This document shows positions 7,776-16,890 of a stretch of 64,000 nt of DNA, one piece after another. The notes below the pieces were generated by a model. The model ran no database searches, was not told where the DNA came from, and saw nothing but the letters and a program-made list of their open reading frames with translations. The stretch is from Streptomyces sp. Alt3 (GTDB taxonomy: Bacteria > Actinomycetota > Actinomycetes > Streptomycetales > Streptomycetaceae), in assembly GCF_030719215.1 (NCBI RefSeq), contig NZ_CP120983.1, positions 7,936,001 through 8,000,000 of the forward strand, read 5' to 3'. Positions within the stretch are counted from its first letter, which is position 1; each line of letters starts with the position of its first letter. Position numbers and translations under genes: made by a program.

Positions 7776-9981
7776 AACGTCCCTGCTCCGTCAGCAGCCG
7801 GATCACCTGGGCGGCAGACGTCCCGAACCCCGTGGGCCCGCCGAGGTGCCACGGGGCGGCGGTTCCCCGCCGCAGGTCCTCATCGCGGTAGCGCCGGCAG
7901 CCCCGGTGCCAGATCAGGATGCCCGCCAGCCAGTGCCGGAGCTCCTGCACATAGCCCGCCAGCGTCTCCCGCGCCTCCGCGTCCAGGTTGAACTCGTCGT
8001 ACAGAAGCGGTAGTTCGTGCTCGGCCGCATGCTGGAACTGCTCCATCCGCCCCTTCATGAGGTCGTGCACGATCGCCACCCCCGTGGGGTAGTCCACCCC
8101 GAAGAAGTTCTGTACGACCAGGACCCCGTTGTGCACCTCGCCCTCGTACTCGATCTCCTTCTGGTAGGAGAACAGGTCGTTCATCAGGCACGCGTAGTCG
8201 GCCGCCGCGTTCTCCAGGGACCGCAGCGGACCACTGCGGTAGACCTCGTCCGGCACCTTCCTGCCGTGGCCCAGCCGGCACAGGCTCATCGTCAGGTCCG
8301 AACCGAATGTGGCGCGGCGCATCTCCATGTAGTCCACCGGGTCGGGAATCCGGTTCTGCGCCTGGTTCGCCAGCTCCCACAGCCAGCTCGCCGTCATCGA
8401 TTCCACGGCATCCCGGAACGTGCGCCGCGCCACCTCGTCCATCGGTCCCGCCGTCCGCCGCCACAGATCGCCCAGCCCCCGCTCCAGCGCGTTGACCGGC
8501 TCGGGGGCGGACGCCGCGTCGAGCGGCATGAACAGCGACAGCCGCTCGTTGGCGAGCCGTGCCCCCGCCAGATCACGGGACCGGCCGTGCACCACCGGGA
8601 ACCAGTCGTCGCCGTACGTCCCCCAGGTCAGCCAGCCCGACGACAGGTCCAGCTCCTCGGGTGTCGCGTCGGGGTGCAGGCCCGCCGCGCACAGCGGCAG
8701 GTCCGTCGCGATCAGCCGTTCTTCGTCCCAGATGTGCGAACCCAGCACCCCGGGCTGCGCCTCCAGCAGACCCATACGCCGTGACCACTCCACGATCCTC
8801 ACCCGCGCCCCGCCCAGGTGGGGGCTCAGTGTGGTCGTGAACGGCATCTCGAAATCGGGCAGCAGCGACGGACCGACGTGCCGGAACGGGGCGTGGGCGT
8901 GGCTCCTGAGCCGTGCCGACTCCGAGCGGGCCGTGAAGCGGACGGACGCGGCGGCCATCCCGAAACCGGACAGGGTTCGGGTGGCCGAGGACCCGCCGTT
9001 CATGTAGCGGCTGGAGCGCATGTGCCACTCGTGGCCCCCGGACTGCCAGTCCTGGAGACCCTTGACGTACCCGAGGACCGCGATCGTCTCGTCGGGGCTC
9101 AGGCCCTTCTCCGCGCAGAGGGGCGGAAGTTCGGTGAGAGCCGTGTTCTCGAACTGGTGGAGGCGAGAGGTCAGCAGATCGTTGACCGCGTCCGCGGCGT
9201 CCTGGGTGGAGCAGTCCAGGAACCTCTCCAGGACCAGCACGCCGTTGCTGTTCTCGCCCTCGTCCTCGACCTCACGCTGGTACGAGAAGAGGTCGTTGCG
9301 CAGATGCACCGCGTCGGAGAACGCGTCCCGCAGCACCCTCAGCGGACGGGCGTCCGCCAGCGAGGCGGGTACCTCCGCGTTCGCCGCGTACTCCACCAGC
9401 CCCGCCGACCACGGGGCGCCGCCCACCTTGCGCCGCATCTCGATGTACTCGACCGGATTCGCGATCCTGCCCTCGTTGATGTTCGAGAGCTCCCACAGGG
9501 ACTCGTTGAGCAGGTTCTCCGTCGACTCCGCGAACCGGGCGCGCCAGGCGTCCGACATGGCCGGAACGGTCCTCGCCCACAGGTCCGCCAGCCCCGCCTC
9601 CACCGGATTGGTCGGCTCCGGTGTCGCGGCGCCCCGCTCCATCGGCATGAAGGCGGGCAGCCGGTCCAGATAGCTCTTGCCGCCCTCACGGTCCGGAGTG
9701 CGTTTGAACAGCTCCAGGAAGTGGTCGTCGAAGAAGAAGACCCACACGTACCAGTCGGTGACCAGGGACAGGGCCCCGGACGAGCAGTCGGGATGGGTGT
9801 ACGCGCAGAGCAGCGCGTAATCGTGGGACTCGAGGTCCTTCTCCTCCCAGATCCCGGACCCCTCCAGCATCCCCATCCCGCGGGCCCACTCCCGGGTGTG
9901 GCTCCGGGCCGCGTCCAGGTGCGGGTTGAGACGCGCCGGATACGGCACGTAGAAGTCCGGCAGTGAGAAGGGCTGTGCCAT
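7738..9981 (-). CDS. geoA: Germacradienol/geosmin synthase
   Basis: A 747-residue bifunctional terpene cyclase that turns farnesyl diphosphate into geosmin. The N-terminal half makes germacradienol: the metal motif DDHFLE is at 85-90 and the NSE-type motif begins at N229 (NDLFSYQRE). The C-terminal half, which finishes geosmin by a retro-Prins step, has its own metal site (DDWFP) and a second NDLFSYQKE. Both halves are intact and length is normal for the family. Its ATG follows a GGAAAGG region. A short inverted repeat lies just upstream (10011-10026). The gene is alone in its transcription unit. Confidence 0.97.
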   Translation of the reverse strand: MAQPFSLPDFYVPYPARLNPHLDAARSHTREWARGMGMLEGSGIWEEKDLESHDYALLCAYTHPDCSSGALSLVTDWYVWVFFFDDHFLELFKRTPDREGGKSYLDRLPAFMPMERGAATPEPTNPVEAGLADLWARTVPAMSDAWRARFAESTENLLNESLWELSNINEGRIANPVEYIEMRRKVGGAPWSAGLVEYAANAEVPASLADARPLRVLRDAFSDAVHLRNDLFSYQREVEDEGENSNGVLVLERFLDCSTQDAADAVNDLLTSRLHQFENTALTELPPLCAEKGLSPDETIAVLGYVKGLQDWQSGGHEWHMRSSRYMNGGSSATRTLSGFGMAAASVRFTARSESARLRSHAHAPFRHVGPSLLPDFEMPFTTTLSPHLGGARVRIVEWSRRMGLLEAQPGVLGSHIWDEERLIATDLPLCAAGLHPDATPEELDLSSGWLTWGTYGDDWFPVVHGRSRDLAGARLANERLSLFMPLDAASAPEPVNALERGLGDLWRRTAGPMDEVARRTFRDAVESMTASWLWELANQAQNRIPDPVDYMEMRRATFGSDLTMSLCRLGHGRKVPDEVYRSGPLRSLENAAADYACLMNDLFSYQKEIEYEGEVHNGVLVVQNFFGVDYPTGVAIVHDLMKGRMEQFQHAAEHELPLLYDEFNLDAEARETLAGYVQELRHWLAGILIWHRGCRRYRDEDLRRGTAAPWHLGGPTGFGTSAAQVIRLLTEQGRFSLAGTVQRAGV

Positions 9982-10010
9982 GTGCGTCCGGCCTTTCCGA
10001 AAACTCCGTG

Positions 10011-10026
10011 CGGTCCACGCGGACCG
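10011..10026 (-). promoter_or_regulatory. Short inverted repeat in the geosmin synthase leader
   Basis: CGGTCC - ACGC - GGACCG, 30 to 45 bases upstream of the geoA start. It may be an operator or a leader hairpin; the sequence alone cannot decide. Confidence 0.35.
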
Positions 10027-10146
10027 TTCCTGTCGCCGCCAGCACTACCCCTCGGCCATCCGGGGCACGCGCAGCGCGGAATAGTCACACAAGCTCAGGT
10101 CCACGGCACACTGCACTCTTGACTCACCAACACCTCCCGCCACAGA

Positions 10147-10181
10147 GTGTGCGCCGACCGATGAACGGTGTGCGCCGACCG
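10147..10181 (+). repeat. 14-bp direct repeat, 21-bp period, before the amidase gene
   Basis: GTGTGCGCCGACCG occurs at 10147-10160 and again, without mismatch, at 10168-10181. The 21-bp period equals two helical turns, as expected for tandem binding sites of one regulator. The ATG of the amidase is at 10220. Confidence 0.6.
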
Positions 10182-10219
10182 GCAGACGCTCACCCGCCCC
10201 TGGCCCAAGAAGGGTTGTC

Positions 10220-11551
10220 ATGACGTCGAAGAAGAGGACCAGACTCGCGCTCGCACTGACCACAGCAGGGGCGCTGAGCGCGGCGCTCCTCTCCCCGGCG
10301 ACGGCCGGCGCGGACACCTCACGACCGGAATGCCCGCGGTCCCTGGCCTGCGACTGGGTTCCCGCGGCCTACCAGCAGACAGGGGAGCCGGAGGACAAGG
10401 ACACCTACGGCAACTACGACACGGCGAACCGGCCCGACAGCAACGCCGTCAAGTTCATCGTCCTGCACGACACGGAGGTCGACTACGACACCACCCTGAA
10501 GATCTTCCAGAACCCGGCCAACCAGACCTCCGCCCACTACGTGGTGCGCTCTGCGGACGGCCACGTCACACAGATGGTGAAGAACAAGGACGTCGCCTGG
10601 CAGGCGGGCAACTGGTACCTCAACACCCACTCCATCGGCATCGAGCAGGAGGGCGTCGCAGCGGAGGGCGCCAAGTGGTACACCCCCGAGATGTACAGGT
10701 CGACCGCACGACTGGTGCGGTACCTGGCCGCGAAGTACGACATCCCGCTCGACCGGCAGCACATCCTCGGGCACGACGGTGTGCCACCCACCAGCGCCGC
10801 CGGAACGAAGAACATGCACTGGGACCCGGGACCCTACTGGGACTGGAACCGCTTCATGGCGCTGCTCGGCGGGCCCGCCGAGCCCAGCGCCCACAAGCAC
10901 AGCGAACTGGTCACCGTCAGCGTGGACTTCGCGAGGAACCAGCAGGAGTTCCGCGACTGCGAGAAGAGCGTCGACCTGCCACGGCAGGGGAGCAGCGCGG
11001 TCCCCCTGCACACGGAACCGTCCGCGGACTCGCCACTCTTCTCCGACCCGGGACTGCACCCGGACGGCTCGCCGGGGACGAACTGCGCCGCGGACTGGGG
11101 CAGCAAGATCAGTGCCACCCAGCAGGCCGTCGTCGCCGACAGGGCACCCTGCTGGACGGCGATCTGGTGGTACGGCGAGAAGGTGTGGTTCAGCACCCCG
11201 CCCGGGACCAGGGTCACCACACCGACCCGCGGCCGAGTGGTTCGGCCGAAGGCAGGCAAGGCCGAAGTGCCGGTGTACGGCGTCGCCTACCCGGAGAAGG
11301 CCGAGTACCCCACGGACTTCGTCAAGCCGACCGTGGGCACCCCACTCGTCTACACCATCAAGGCGGGCCAGGCCTTCCCTGGAGGCGGCGAGGCGCCCAC
11401 CGGCTACTACTACGCGCCGACGATCGACGCCTCGAAGCCGTACGACCACACCTACTTCGGCGGAGCGCAGAAGTACGTGACGGTCCAGATCGGCCACCGC
11501 ATCGGCTTCGTCAGGGCGTCCGACGTGGACGTGGTCCGAGTCGGCTCATGA
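10220..11551 (+). CDS. Secreted N-acetylmuramoyl-L-alanine amidase (Amidase_2/PGRP fold)
   Basis: A 443-residue secreted peptidoglycan hydrolase. Signal peptide at residues 1-31 (KKR, hydrophobic core, AGA). The amidase_2 domain spans about 70-215: zinc ligands are the His in VLHDTEVD, the His in ILGHDGVP, and the Asp/His region HWDPGPYWDW. The C-terminal half (about 225-443) is a separate region with two candidate SH3-like/wall-binding segments and is not clearly classified. It would cut the bond between N-acetylmuramic acid and L-alanine in the wall. A strong terminator follows. Confidence 0.92.
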   Translation: MTSKKRTRLALALTTAGALSAALLSPATAGADTSRPECPRSLACDWVPAAYQQTGEPEDKDTYGNYDTANRPDSNAVKFIVLHDTEVDYDTTLKIFQNPANQTSAHYVVRSADGHVTQMVKNKDVAWQAGNWYLNTHSIGIEQEGVAAEGAKWYTPEMYRSTARLVRYLAAKYDIPLDRQHILGHDGVPPTSAAGTKNMHWDPGPYWDWNRFMALLGGPAEPSAHKHSELVTVSVDFARNQQEFRDCEKSVDLPRQGSSAVPLHTEPSADSPLFSDPGLHPDGSPGTNCAADWGSKISATQQAVVADRAPCWTAIWWYGEKVWFSTPPGTRVTTPTRGRVVRPKAGKAEVPVYGVAYPEKAEYPTDFVKPTVGTPLVYTIKAGQAFPGGGEAPTGYYYAPTIDASKPYDHTYFGGAQKYVTVQIGHRIGFVRASDVDVVRVGS

Positions 11552-11574
11552 GCAAGGGCTGACACGGCGAACGA

Positions 11575-11616
11575 CGCGCTGCGGGACCCATGTGTCGGCA
11601 CCGGTCCCGCAGCGCG
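11575..11616. terminator. Terminator between amidase and APH-like genes
   Basis: Perfect 14-bp arms (11575-11588 and 11603-11616) with a 14-base loop. It sits just after the amidase stop and before the stop of the convergent APH-like gene, so it can work in both directions. Confidence 0.8.
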
Positions 11617-11652
11617 CTTCCCCCGTCCGTCAGGCCGGTTGACCCGGCGTGG

Positions 11653-12789
11653 TCAGCGTGTGCCCACCGCCGCGCGCACGGCCCGCCGGGCCATCGCGCA
11701 GTCGTCGTGGAGCCTGCGCAGCAGCAGCCGCTGCTGCTCGCCGGAGGACAGCACGCCCTGCCGCGCCTGGCCGCCCCCGGCCGGAGCGCCTTCGCGCATG
11801 GCACGCTGGACAGCCGTCTCGTACGTACGGATCTCCCGCGTCAGCACGATCATCAGGTTGACCAGGAAGGCGTCACGGGCCGCGGCGCCGGATGCCTGCG
11901 CCAGCTGGCTGATCTGGCGTCGTGACGCCGGTGCGTCTCCGAGCACGGTCCAGAGCGTCGCCAGGTCGTATCCGGGCAGATACCAGCCGGCGTGTTCCCA
12001 GTCGACGAGCACCGGCCCGGTGGGTGGCAGCAGGATGTTCGAGAGCAGGGCGTCCCCGTGGCAGAACTGGCCCATCCCCTGCCGTCCCCCCGCGTGGGCC
12101 AGACCGTGCAGCAGCTTCTGCAGGTCACCCAGATCACGGTCGGTGAAGAGCCCCAACTCGTGATACCGCGCGATGCGCGCGGCGTAGTCCAGCGGCGCGT
12201 CGAACAGGCCGGCCTGCGGCCTCCAGGCGTTGACCTGGCTGATCGCTCCGAGGACGGCACGCAGATCGGCGCGGGGCGGCGCCTCCGCCGGATGCCTCGT
12301 CAGCGCCGCCACGCGACCCGGCATCCGCTCGATCACCAGGGTGCAGTTCTCCGGGTCTGCGGCGATGAGCCGGGGTACCCGGACCGGCGGACGGTGCCTG
12401 ACGAAGGCACGGTATGCCGCTATTTCGTGCCGGAACCGCTCGGTCCACGCGGGGGAGTGGTCGAGTAAGCACTTCGCCACCGCGGTCGCGCGGCCGGTGG
12501 TGCCCACGATGAGCACCGAACGCCCGCTCCGCCGCAGCACCTGTACCGGATTGAACTCAGGGCAGATGCGGTGCACCGAGGCGATGGCCATCCGGAGCTG
12601 CGCGCCCTGGGCACCGGACAGGTCCAGTCTGCCGCTGAGTGGTTGGGAGCCCGGGCCCGCCGCCCGCCGGGGCCGGCCCGGGACGGACGCCTGCTGCGCC
12701 GCGCGGGGAGCGAGATACGGCCCGCCGCCCGCTCCCAGAGGACGAAGCGGCCGGGGCGGGGCGGACACGGAGGACGATGCTGTGTACAT
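11653..12789 (-). CDS. Aminoglycoside phosphotransferase-family kinase
   Basis: A 378-residue APH-fold protein. Catalytic loop: FCHGDALLSNILL, followed by the metal Asp in VLVDWEHAGW. An N-lobe with VAKCLLD (candidate ATP-binding Lys) precedes it. Start chosen at 12789 (MYTASS), where AAGGGA lies upstream; the frame continues further left but that part is proline-rich and low quality. The substrate is unknown: APH-family members in Streptomyces include drug kinases but also choline and other small-molecule kinases. It is divergent from the NsdA-like gene. Confidence 0.82.
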   Translation of the reverse strand: MYTASSSVSAPPRPLRPLGAGGGPYLAPRAAQQASVPGRPRRAAGPGSQPLSGRLDLSGAQGAQLRMAIASVHRICPEFNPVQVLRRSGRSVLIVGTTGRATAVAKCLLDHSPAWTERFRHEIAAYRAFVRHRPPVRVPRLIAADPENCTLVIERMPGRVAALTRHPAEAPPRADLRAVLGAISQVNAWRPQAGLFDAPLDYAARIARYHELGLFTDRDLGDLQKLLHGLAHAGGRQGMGQFCHGDALLSNILLPPTGPVLVDWEHAGWYLPGYDLATLWTVLGDAPASRRQISQLAQASGAAARDAFLVNLMIVLTREIRTYETAVQRAMREGAPAGGGQARQGVLSSGEQQRLLLRRLHDDCAMARRAVRAAVGTR

Positions 12790-12954
12790 GGGCGGGACAG
12801 ATCCCTTCGTGCGCCGACAAGTTGCGTGCGCCGCCCCGGCCGGCGGCCGTTCGGCACCCTGGGGAGTACCTAGGGCTGCCGGGCGGGGTGGCGCTTTCCT
12901 ACCTGACACCGGCGTGCGGGTGGCACAACATCTAGCGACCCCTGGCGAACCCTG

Positions 12955-12968
12955 GCGAATATTCGCCC
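12955..12968. promoter_or_regulatory. 14-bp palindrome in the APH / nsd-like divergent region
   Basis: GGCGAATATTCGCC is a perfect palindrome. It overlaps the second copy of a short tandem repeat (CCTGGCGAA) and lies about where a -35 element would sit for a TAGGGT -10 at 12987-12992. It looks like an operator for the gene starting at 13021. Confidence 0.5.
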
Positions 12969-13020
12969 GGCATCCGCCGGGGGGCTAGGGTCAAGTCAGC
13001 CGAGAACCTGGGGGCTTGAC

Positions 13021-14517
13021 GTGACCGGAGAACCCAACACCCGCCTGTCCGACCTGTTCGGCCTGGCCGGCTGGTCCAAGGGCGAACTCGCGAGAATGGT
13101 GAACAGGCAGGCGGCGGCCATGGGCCACCTCCAACTGGCCACCGACACCTCGCGGGTCCGGCGCTGGATCGACATGGGGGAGTCCCCCCGCGATCCCGTG
13201 CCGGAAGTGCTGGCGGCTCTGTTCACCGAGCGGCTCGGCCGTGTCGTGACCATCGAGGACCTCGGGTTCGGCCGGCGCGGGCGTGTGGGGAAACGGCGAA
13301 AGGCCGGGACTGAAGACAATCCCGACGGCTTGCCGTGGGCGCCCGAACGGACGGCAGCGGTCCTCACCGAATTCACGGGAATGGACCTCATGCTCAACCG
13401 ACGCGGCTTGGTGGGCGCGGGCGCGGCGCTCGCCGCAGGCTCAGCCATCACCGGCGCCATGCACGACTGGCTGCACTCCGAGCCCGCTCCGGCGGCCCGG
13501 GCCACCGGACTCAACGACCCCCTGTACGCCGACAACGCGGGCTTCGACCTGTACGAGGCCGCGCCCGTCGGCTCCGAGGAGATCGAGGCCCTCGAGCACT
13601 CGGTCGAGGTGTTCCGCGCCTGGGACGCCTCCAGAGGCGGCGGACTCCAGCGCAAGGCCGTCGTGGGCCAGCTCAACGAAGTCGGCGGCATGCTCGCCTA
13701 CCGCCACCCCGAGCACCTGCAGCGCCGCCTCTGGGGTGTCGCGGCCAACCTCGCTGTCCTCGCCGGCTGGATGTCCCACGACGTCGGCCTCGAACCCACC
13801 GCCCAGAAGTACTTCGTGATCGCCGCGCACGCGGCGCGCGAGGGCGGCGACCGTCCGCGCGCGGGTGAGGCGCTCTCCCGCGCCGCTCGCCAGATGGTCC
13901 ACCTGGGCCGGCCGGACGACGCCCTGGACCTGATGAAGCTCGCCAGAACCGGATCCGGGGAGGAGACCCTGCCGCGTACCCGGGCGATGCTGCACACCAT
14001 CGAGGCCTGGGCGCAGGCGGCGATGGGGCACGGGCAGGCCATGAAGCGCACTCTCGGCGAAGCCGAGGAGCTCTTCGTGTCGGACAAGGGCGATGTTCCG
14101 CCACCGAGTTGGATGCAGATGTTCGACGAGGCGGACATGCACGGGATGCAGGCCCTCGCCTTCCGTACGCTGGCCGAACACGACCCCGGTGCTGCCTCCA
14201 CCGCTCAGCGGCACGCCAAGCAGGCGCTCGATCTGAGGATGAACGGGCGCCAGCGGTCCAAGATCTTCGACTACATCTCGCTCGCCTCGGCGTGCTTCAT
14301 TGCCGACGACCCCGAGCAGGCCGACCGCTACGCGCGGCTCGCCCTGGTGTCGATGGGGGAGACGTCCTCGCACAGGACCTGGGACCGGCTGCGAGAGATG
14401 TACAGGCTCACGGGCCAGTTCGCGGGATACGCCAAGATCGAGGACCTGCGCGAGGAGATCGAACGCGCCCTGCCGCCGAGCACGTCAGCCAAGAAGGCAA
14501 AAGGCACCCGGATCTGA
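13021..14517 (+). CDS. NsdA/NsdB-family TPR regulator of differentiation
   Basis: A 498-residue cytoplasmic protein closely resembling NsdA and NsdB, TPR-containing negative regulators of sporulation and antibiotic production in Streptomyces. Residues 15-90 match the NsdA N-terminal region (GWSKGELARMVNR, then DTSRVRRWIDMGESPRDPVPEVL). Residues about 180-480 are helical repeats of TPR type (GWMSHDVGLEPTAQKYFVIAAHAA is one of the family's best conserved parts, shown here only by position 245-268). Start is GTG with GGGGG before it. Which paralogue it represents cannot be settled from the window; nsdA-like is certain, nsdB is possible. Confidence 0.88.
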   Translation: MTGEPNTRLSDLFGLAGWSKGELARMVNRQAAAMGHLQLATDTSRVRRWIDMGESPRDPVPEVLAALFTERLGRVVTIEDLGFGRRGRVGKRRKAGTEDNPDGLPWAPERTAAVLTEFTGMDLMLNRRGLVGAGAALAAGSAITGAMHDWLHSEPAPAARATGLNDPLYADNAGFDLYEAAPVGSEEIEALEHSVEVFRAWDASRGGGLQRKAVVGQLNEVGGMLAYRHPEHLQRRLWGVAANLAVLAGWMSHDVGLEPTAQKYFVIAAHAAREGGDRPRAGEALSRAARQMVHLGRPDDALDLMKLARTGSGEETLPRTRAMLHTIEAWAQAAMGHGQAMKRTLGEAEELFVSDKGDVPPPSWMQMFDEADMHGMQALAFRTLAEHDPGAASTAQRHAKQALDLRMNGRQRSKIFDYISLASACFIADDPEQADRYARLALVSMGETSSHRTWDRLREMYRLTGQFAGYAKIEDLREEIERALPPSTSAKKAKGTRI

Positions 14518-14659
14518 ACCGACCCCGGAGTCAGGTCCGGCGCACCGGCTGTTGACGGTCCGGGCCGGTCCCGCCGAGTCCTCGCAACTCGGTGACACGG
14601 CGCGGTCCGGAAGTCCCCAAGGGCCGGTTCGAGGTCTCCATGTGGCCGGCAGGGCCCGG

Positions 14660-16093
14660 TCATGCCTCGACGCGGGCCACCAACACGCAGGCGTTGTCGA
14701 GTCGTTCGTCCGTACCGAGCTCCTCGACCACGATCCGCACGCATTCCTGTGCCGTGCGGGCCTGCGCGAACCGGGGCGCCAGCCGTAGGAGCACGTCCGG
14801 ACCGGCGTTCCGGTCGCAGCGACGTGTCAGTCCGTCGGTGTGGAGTACGAGCACATCGCCCGGCAGCAGGTCCATCCGGTCCTGCTCGTAGATGACTCCG
14901 GAGGTGGCACCGAGCAGAACCCCGTCCGGTGCGGGCAGAGGACACCCCACTCCGTCGCGGAAGAGCAGCGGCGCGGGGTGCCCTGCCTGCGCCCACACGA
15001 GAGTCTGGGTCACGGGATCGAAGCGGCAGCACACAGCGCTGCTCAGAACAGGCTGGGCCGAGCATTCGATCAGCTGGTTCAGATGGCCCATGACCGGCCC
15101 CGGGTCGACGCCTGCCACCGCCATGCCACGCAGCGCGCCGAGCAGCATCGCCATCGCCGACGTGGCAGGGAGCCCGTGGCCGGTGAGGTCGCCGACGGTG
15201 AGCAGCGTCCTGCCGTCCGGGAGCGGCAGCGCGTCGTACCAGTCGCCGCCGATCAGTTCGCTCGCCCCCGACGGCAGGTAGCGGGCTGCGATGTCCAGAC
15301 CGCTCGCCCCCCGGCCGGGTATCGGCAGCGAGCCGCGCCACGACGGCAGTACGGCCTCCTGGAGTTCCACCGCCATCCGGTGTTCGGCCCGTGCCATCTG
15401 CTCCCGGTGCCGCATCGTGTCCTGGGTCCTGCCCACGAGGTGCTCGCTGCGACGCAGCCTGCTGACGTCGCGCAGGACCGCCCACATCGACGCGGTGCAG
15501 CCGTCCGTGTCGAGAACGGGTTCCCCCATCATGTGCAGCGTCCGCATGTTGCCGTCGGGCAACAGGATCCGGAATTCGCCGTCTATCGGCCGGCCGTCCA
15601 CCAGGCAGTCGGTCACCATGGACGTCAGGAGGGGCTGGTCCTCGGCCAGGAGCACCGACGGCAGTTCGTCCAGGGACAGCGCTCCGGCTCCCGGTGCCCT
15701 GCCGAAGATCTGATAGAGCTCGTCGGACCAGCTGACCTCGTCGGTGAGCAGGTTCCACTCCGCGCTTCCCACTCTGCTCAGCAGCGAGCCCGTCGGCGGC
15801 CCGGCCGGTGCCCGGACGGACCCGTCTCCCGCGGGCTCGGCGGCGGGGATGCCTGGGATGCCGTCCCGCAGCTGTCCCAGATGCTCGCCGAGGTCGTCGA
15901 GCTGATGGACGGCGAGGTCGCAGAGTGCCCGCTGCCAGCGCAGCTGGGGATCGTCGTCTTCGATCACTGAGGCGTCGCGCCGCACGGCGTCCACATCGCC
16001 GCGCAGCAGCCGGGTCCGGTTGATCAGGGCATCGACAGCGTCCCGCTCGGGCGGTTGTGGGGCGGGGCGGTCCGCAAACAGATGGGACGGCAT
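14660..16093 (-). CDS. PAS domain - SpoIIE-type PP2C phosphatase
   Basis: A 477-residue signalling phosphatase. An N-terminal helical region leads to a PAS-like domain (about 100-230, with WNLLTDEVSWSDELYQIFG), a short coiled linker, and a C-terminal PP2C/SpoIIE domain (about 265-477). Metal-binding motifs are visible: GGDWYD, TVGDLTGHG and LDNACVL. Such proteins dephosphorylate anti-anti-sigma factors in partner-switching pathways, which are numerous in Streptomyces. Start set at 16093 because GGAG lies seven bases upstream; the frame extends further but is poorly coding. No HATPase anti-sigma partner is next to it. Confidence 0.9.
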   Translation of the reverse strand: MPSHLFADRPAPQPPERDAVDALINRTRLLRGDVDAVRRDASVIEDDDPQLRWQRALCDLAVHQLDDLGEHLGQLRDGIPGIPAAEPAGDGSVRAPAGPPTGSLLSRVGSAEWNLLTDEVSWSDELYQIFGRAPGAGALSLDELPSVLLAEDQPLLTSMVTDCLVDGRPIDGEFRILLPDGNMRTLHMMGEPVLDTDGCTASMWAVLRDVSRLRRSEHLVGRTQDTMRHREQMARAEHRMAVELQEAVLPSWRGSLPIPGRGASGLDIAARYLPSGASELIGGDWYDALPLPDGRTLLTVGDLTGHGLPATSAMAMLLGALRGMAVAGVDPGPVMGHLNQLIECSAQPVLSSAVCCRFDPVTQTLVWAQAGHPAPLLFRDGVGCPLPAPDGVLLGATSGVIYEQDRMDLLPGDVLVLHTDGLTRRCDRNAGPDVLLRLAPRFAQARTAQECVRIVVEELGTDERLDNACVLVARVEA

Positions 16094-16546
16094 CTGGTAC
16101 TCCGATACAGGCGGTACGGCCGGTTCGTGGGGGTGGACCGAACACGACTGTTGCACAGGCTCGAGGGCCCCGTAAGGGCTTTGGCAACACTCGATACGTT
16201 CTTGCTTCTGGCATATGCCGTCGGCTGGGTGGAGCTGGGGTCCGCCGAACACCCTTGCCTCTGGCGGCGAGTTGACGCAAGTCGACCGGCGTGAGCGGCC
16301 CGGCGTACGCCCGCGCGTGCCATTCCGTGCGGCGCGCACGACCCCGGAGCAGGGCGTATGAGGGGTGGTGCGGGATCATGGGCCGGCGGTGCCCGTCGTC
16401 GCTGATCCCGAGGCGTCGAGAGGGCGTTCGGTGCGACGGTCGGAGGTTCGTCGACCTGTCGTTCGGATCTTGGTCGTGCCGGAGGCGAGGGGGTTACCCC
16501 ATCGAGGGAATGACGGCGCATCTGTGCGTGTTGTGCCGACCAGAAG

Positions 16547-16561
16547 TGAAAACGACACCCA
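16547..16561 (+). promoter_or_regulatory. Zur-box-like element before rpmG paralogue
   Basis: TGAAAACGACACCCA matches about 11 of 15 positions of the Streptomyces Zur consensus (TGAAAATGATTTTCA form), with one half-site intact. It lies 42 bases before the start of a zinc-free L33 gene, the kind of target Zur represses when zinc is plentiful. Confidence 0.45.
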
Positions 16562-16603
16562 TTCCCATCCCGGGAGCGGGGTCGGATCCTGTCTGGAGGT
16601 CCC

Positions 16604-16768
16604 ATGGCGCGCAGTGAGACCAGGCCCGTCGTACTGCTCCGGTCCACGGCCGGAACCGGCCACACCTATGCGACACGGAAGAACCGGCGCAACGACCCCG
16701 ACCGGCTGGAGCTGCGGAAGTTCGATCCTGCCGCGGGCCGTCACGTCGTGTTCCGTGAGGCTCGCTGA
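16604..16768 (+). CDS. rpmG: 50S ribosomal protein L33, zinc-free (C-minus) paralogue
   Basis: A 54-residue basic protein with the L33 pattern: MARSETRPVV, LRSTAGTG, then TRKNRRNDPDRLELRK and the C-terminal FREAR. It has no CXXC pair, so it is the C-minus form that replaces the zinc-binding L33 during zinc shortage. GGAGG lies four bases before the ATG. Bacteria often carry both forms, with the C-minus one under Zur; a Zur-like box is present upstream. It is a single gene here, not part of a ribosomal operon. Confidence 0.95.
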   Translation: MARSETRPVVLLRSTAGTGHTYATRKNRRNDPDRLELRKFDPAAGRHVVFREAR

Positions 16769-16859
16769 CGGTCGGCGACAGCGCCGTCCCGTTCACCGTC
16801 GGTGTCGTACCCGACCTGCGTGGTCGTGGTGTGGATCACACCCGGTGGGAGTGATTTCC

Positions 16860-16886
16860 GGGAACGGCGGACGGTGGTTTATCGTT
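16860..16886 (+). promoter_or_regulatory. ECF sigma (SigR-like) promoter
   Basis: GGGAAC at 16860-16865, an 18-base spacer, then GTT at 16884-16886. This equals the GGAAT/C-N18-GTT form used by SigR in Streptomyces (SigE-type promoters are similar). It sits in a 328-base gap with no gene on this strand; the next thing downstream is a hairpin plus terminator. Confidence 0.5.
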
Positions 16887-16890
16887 CATC

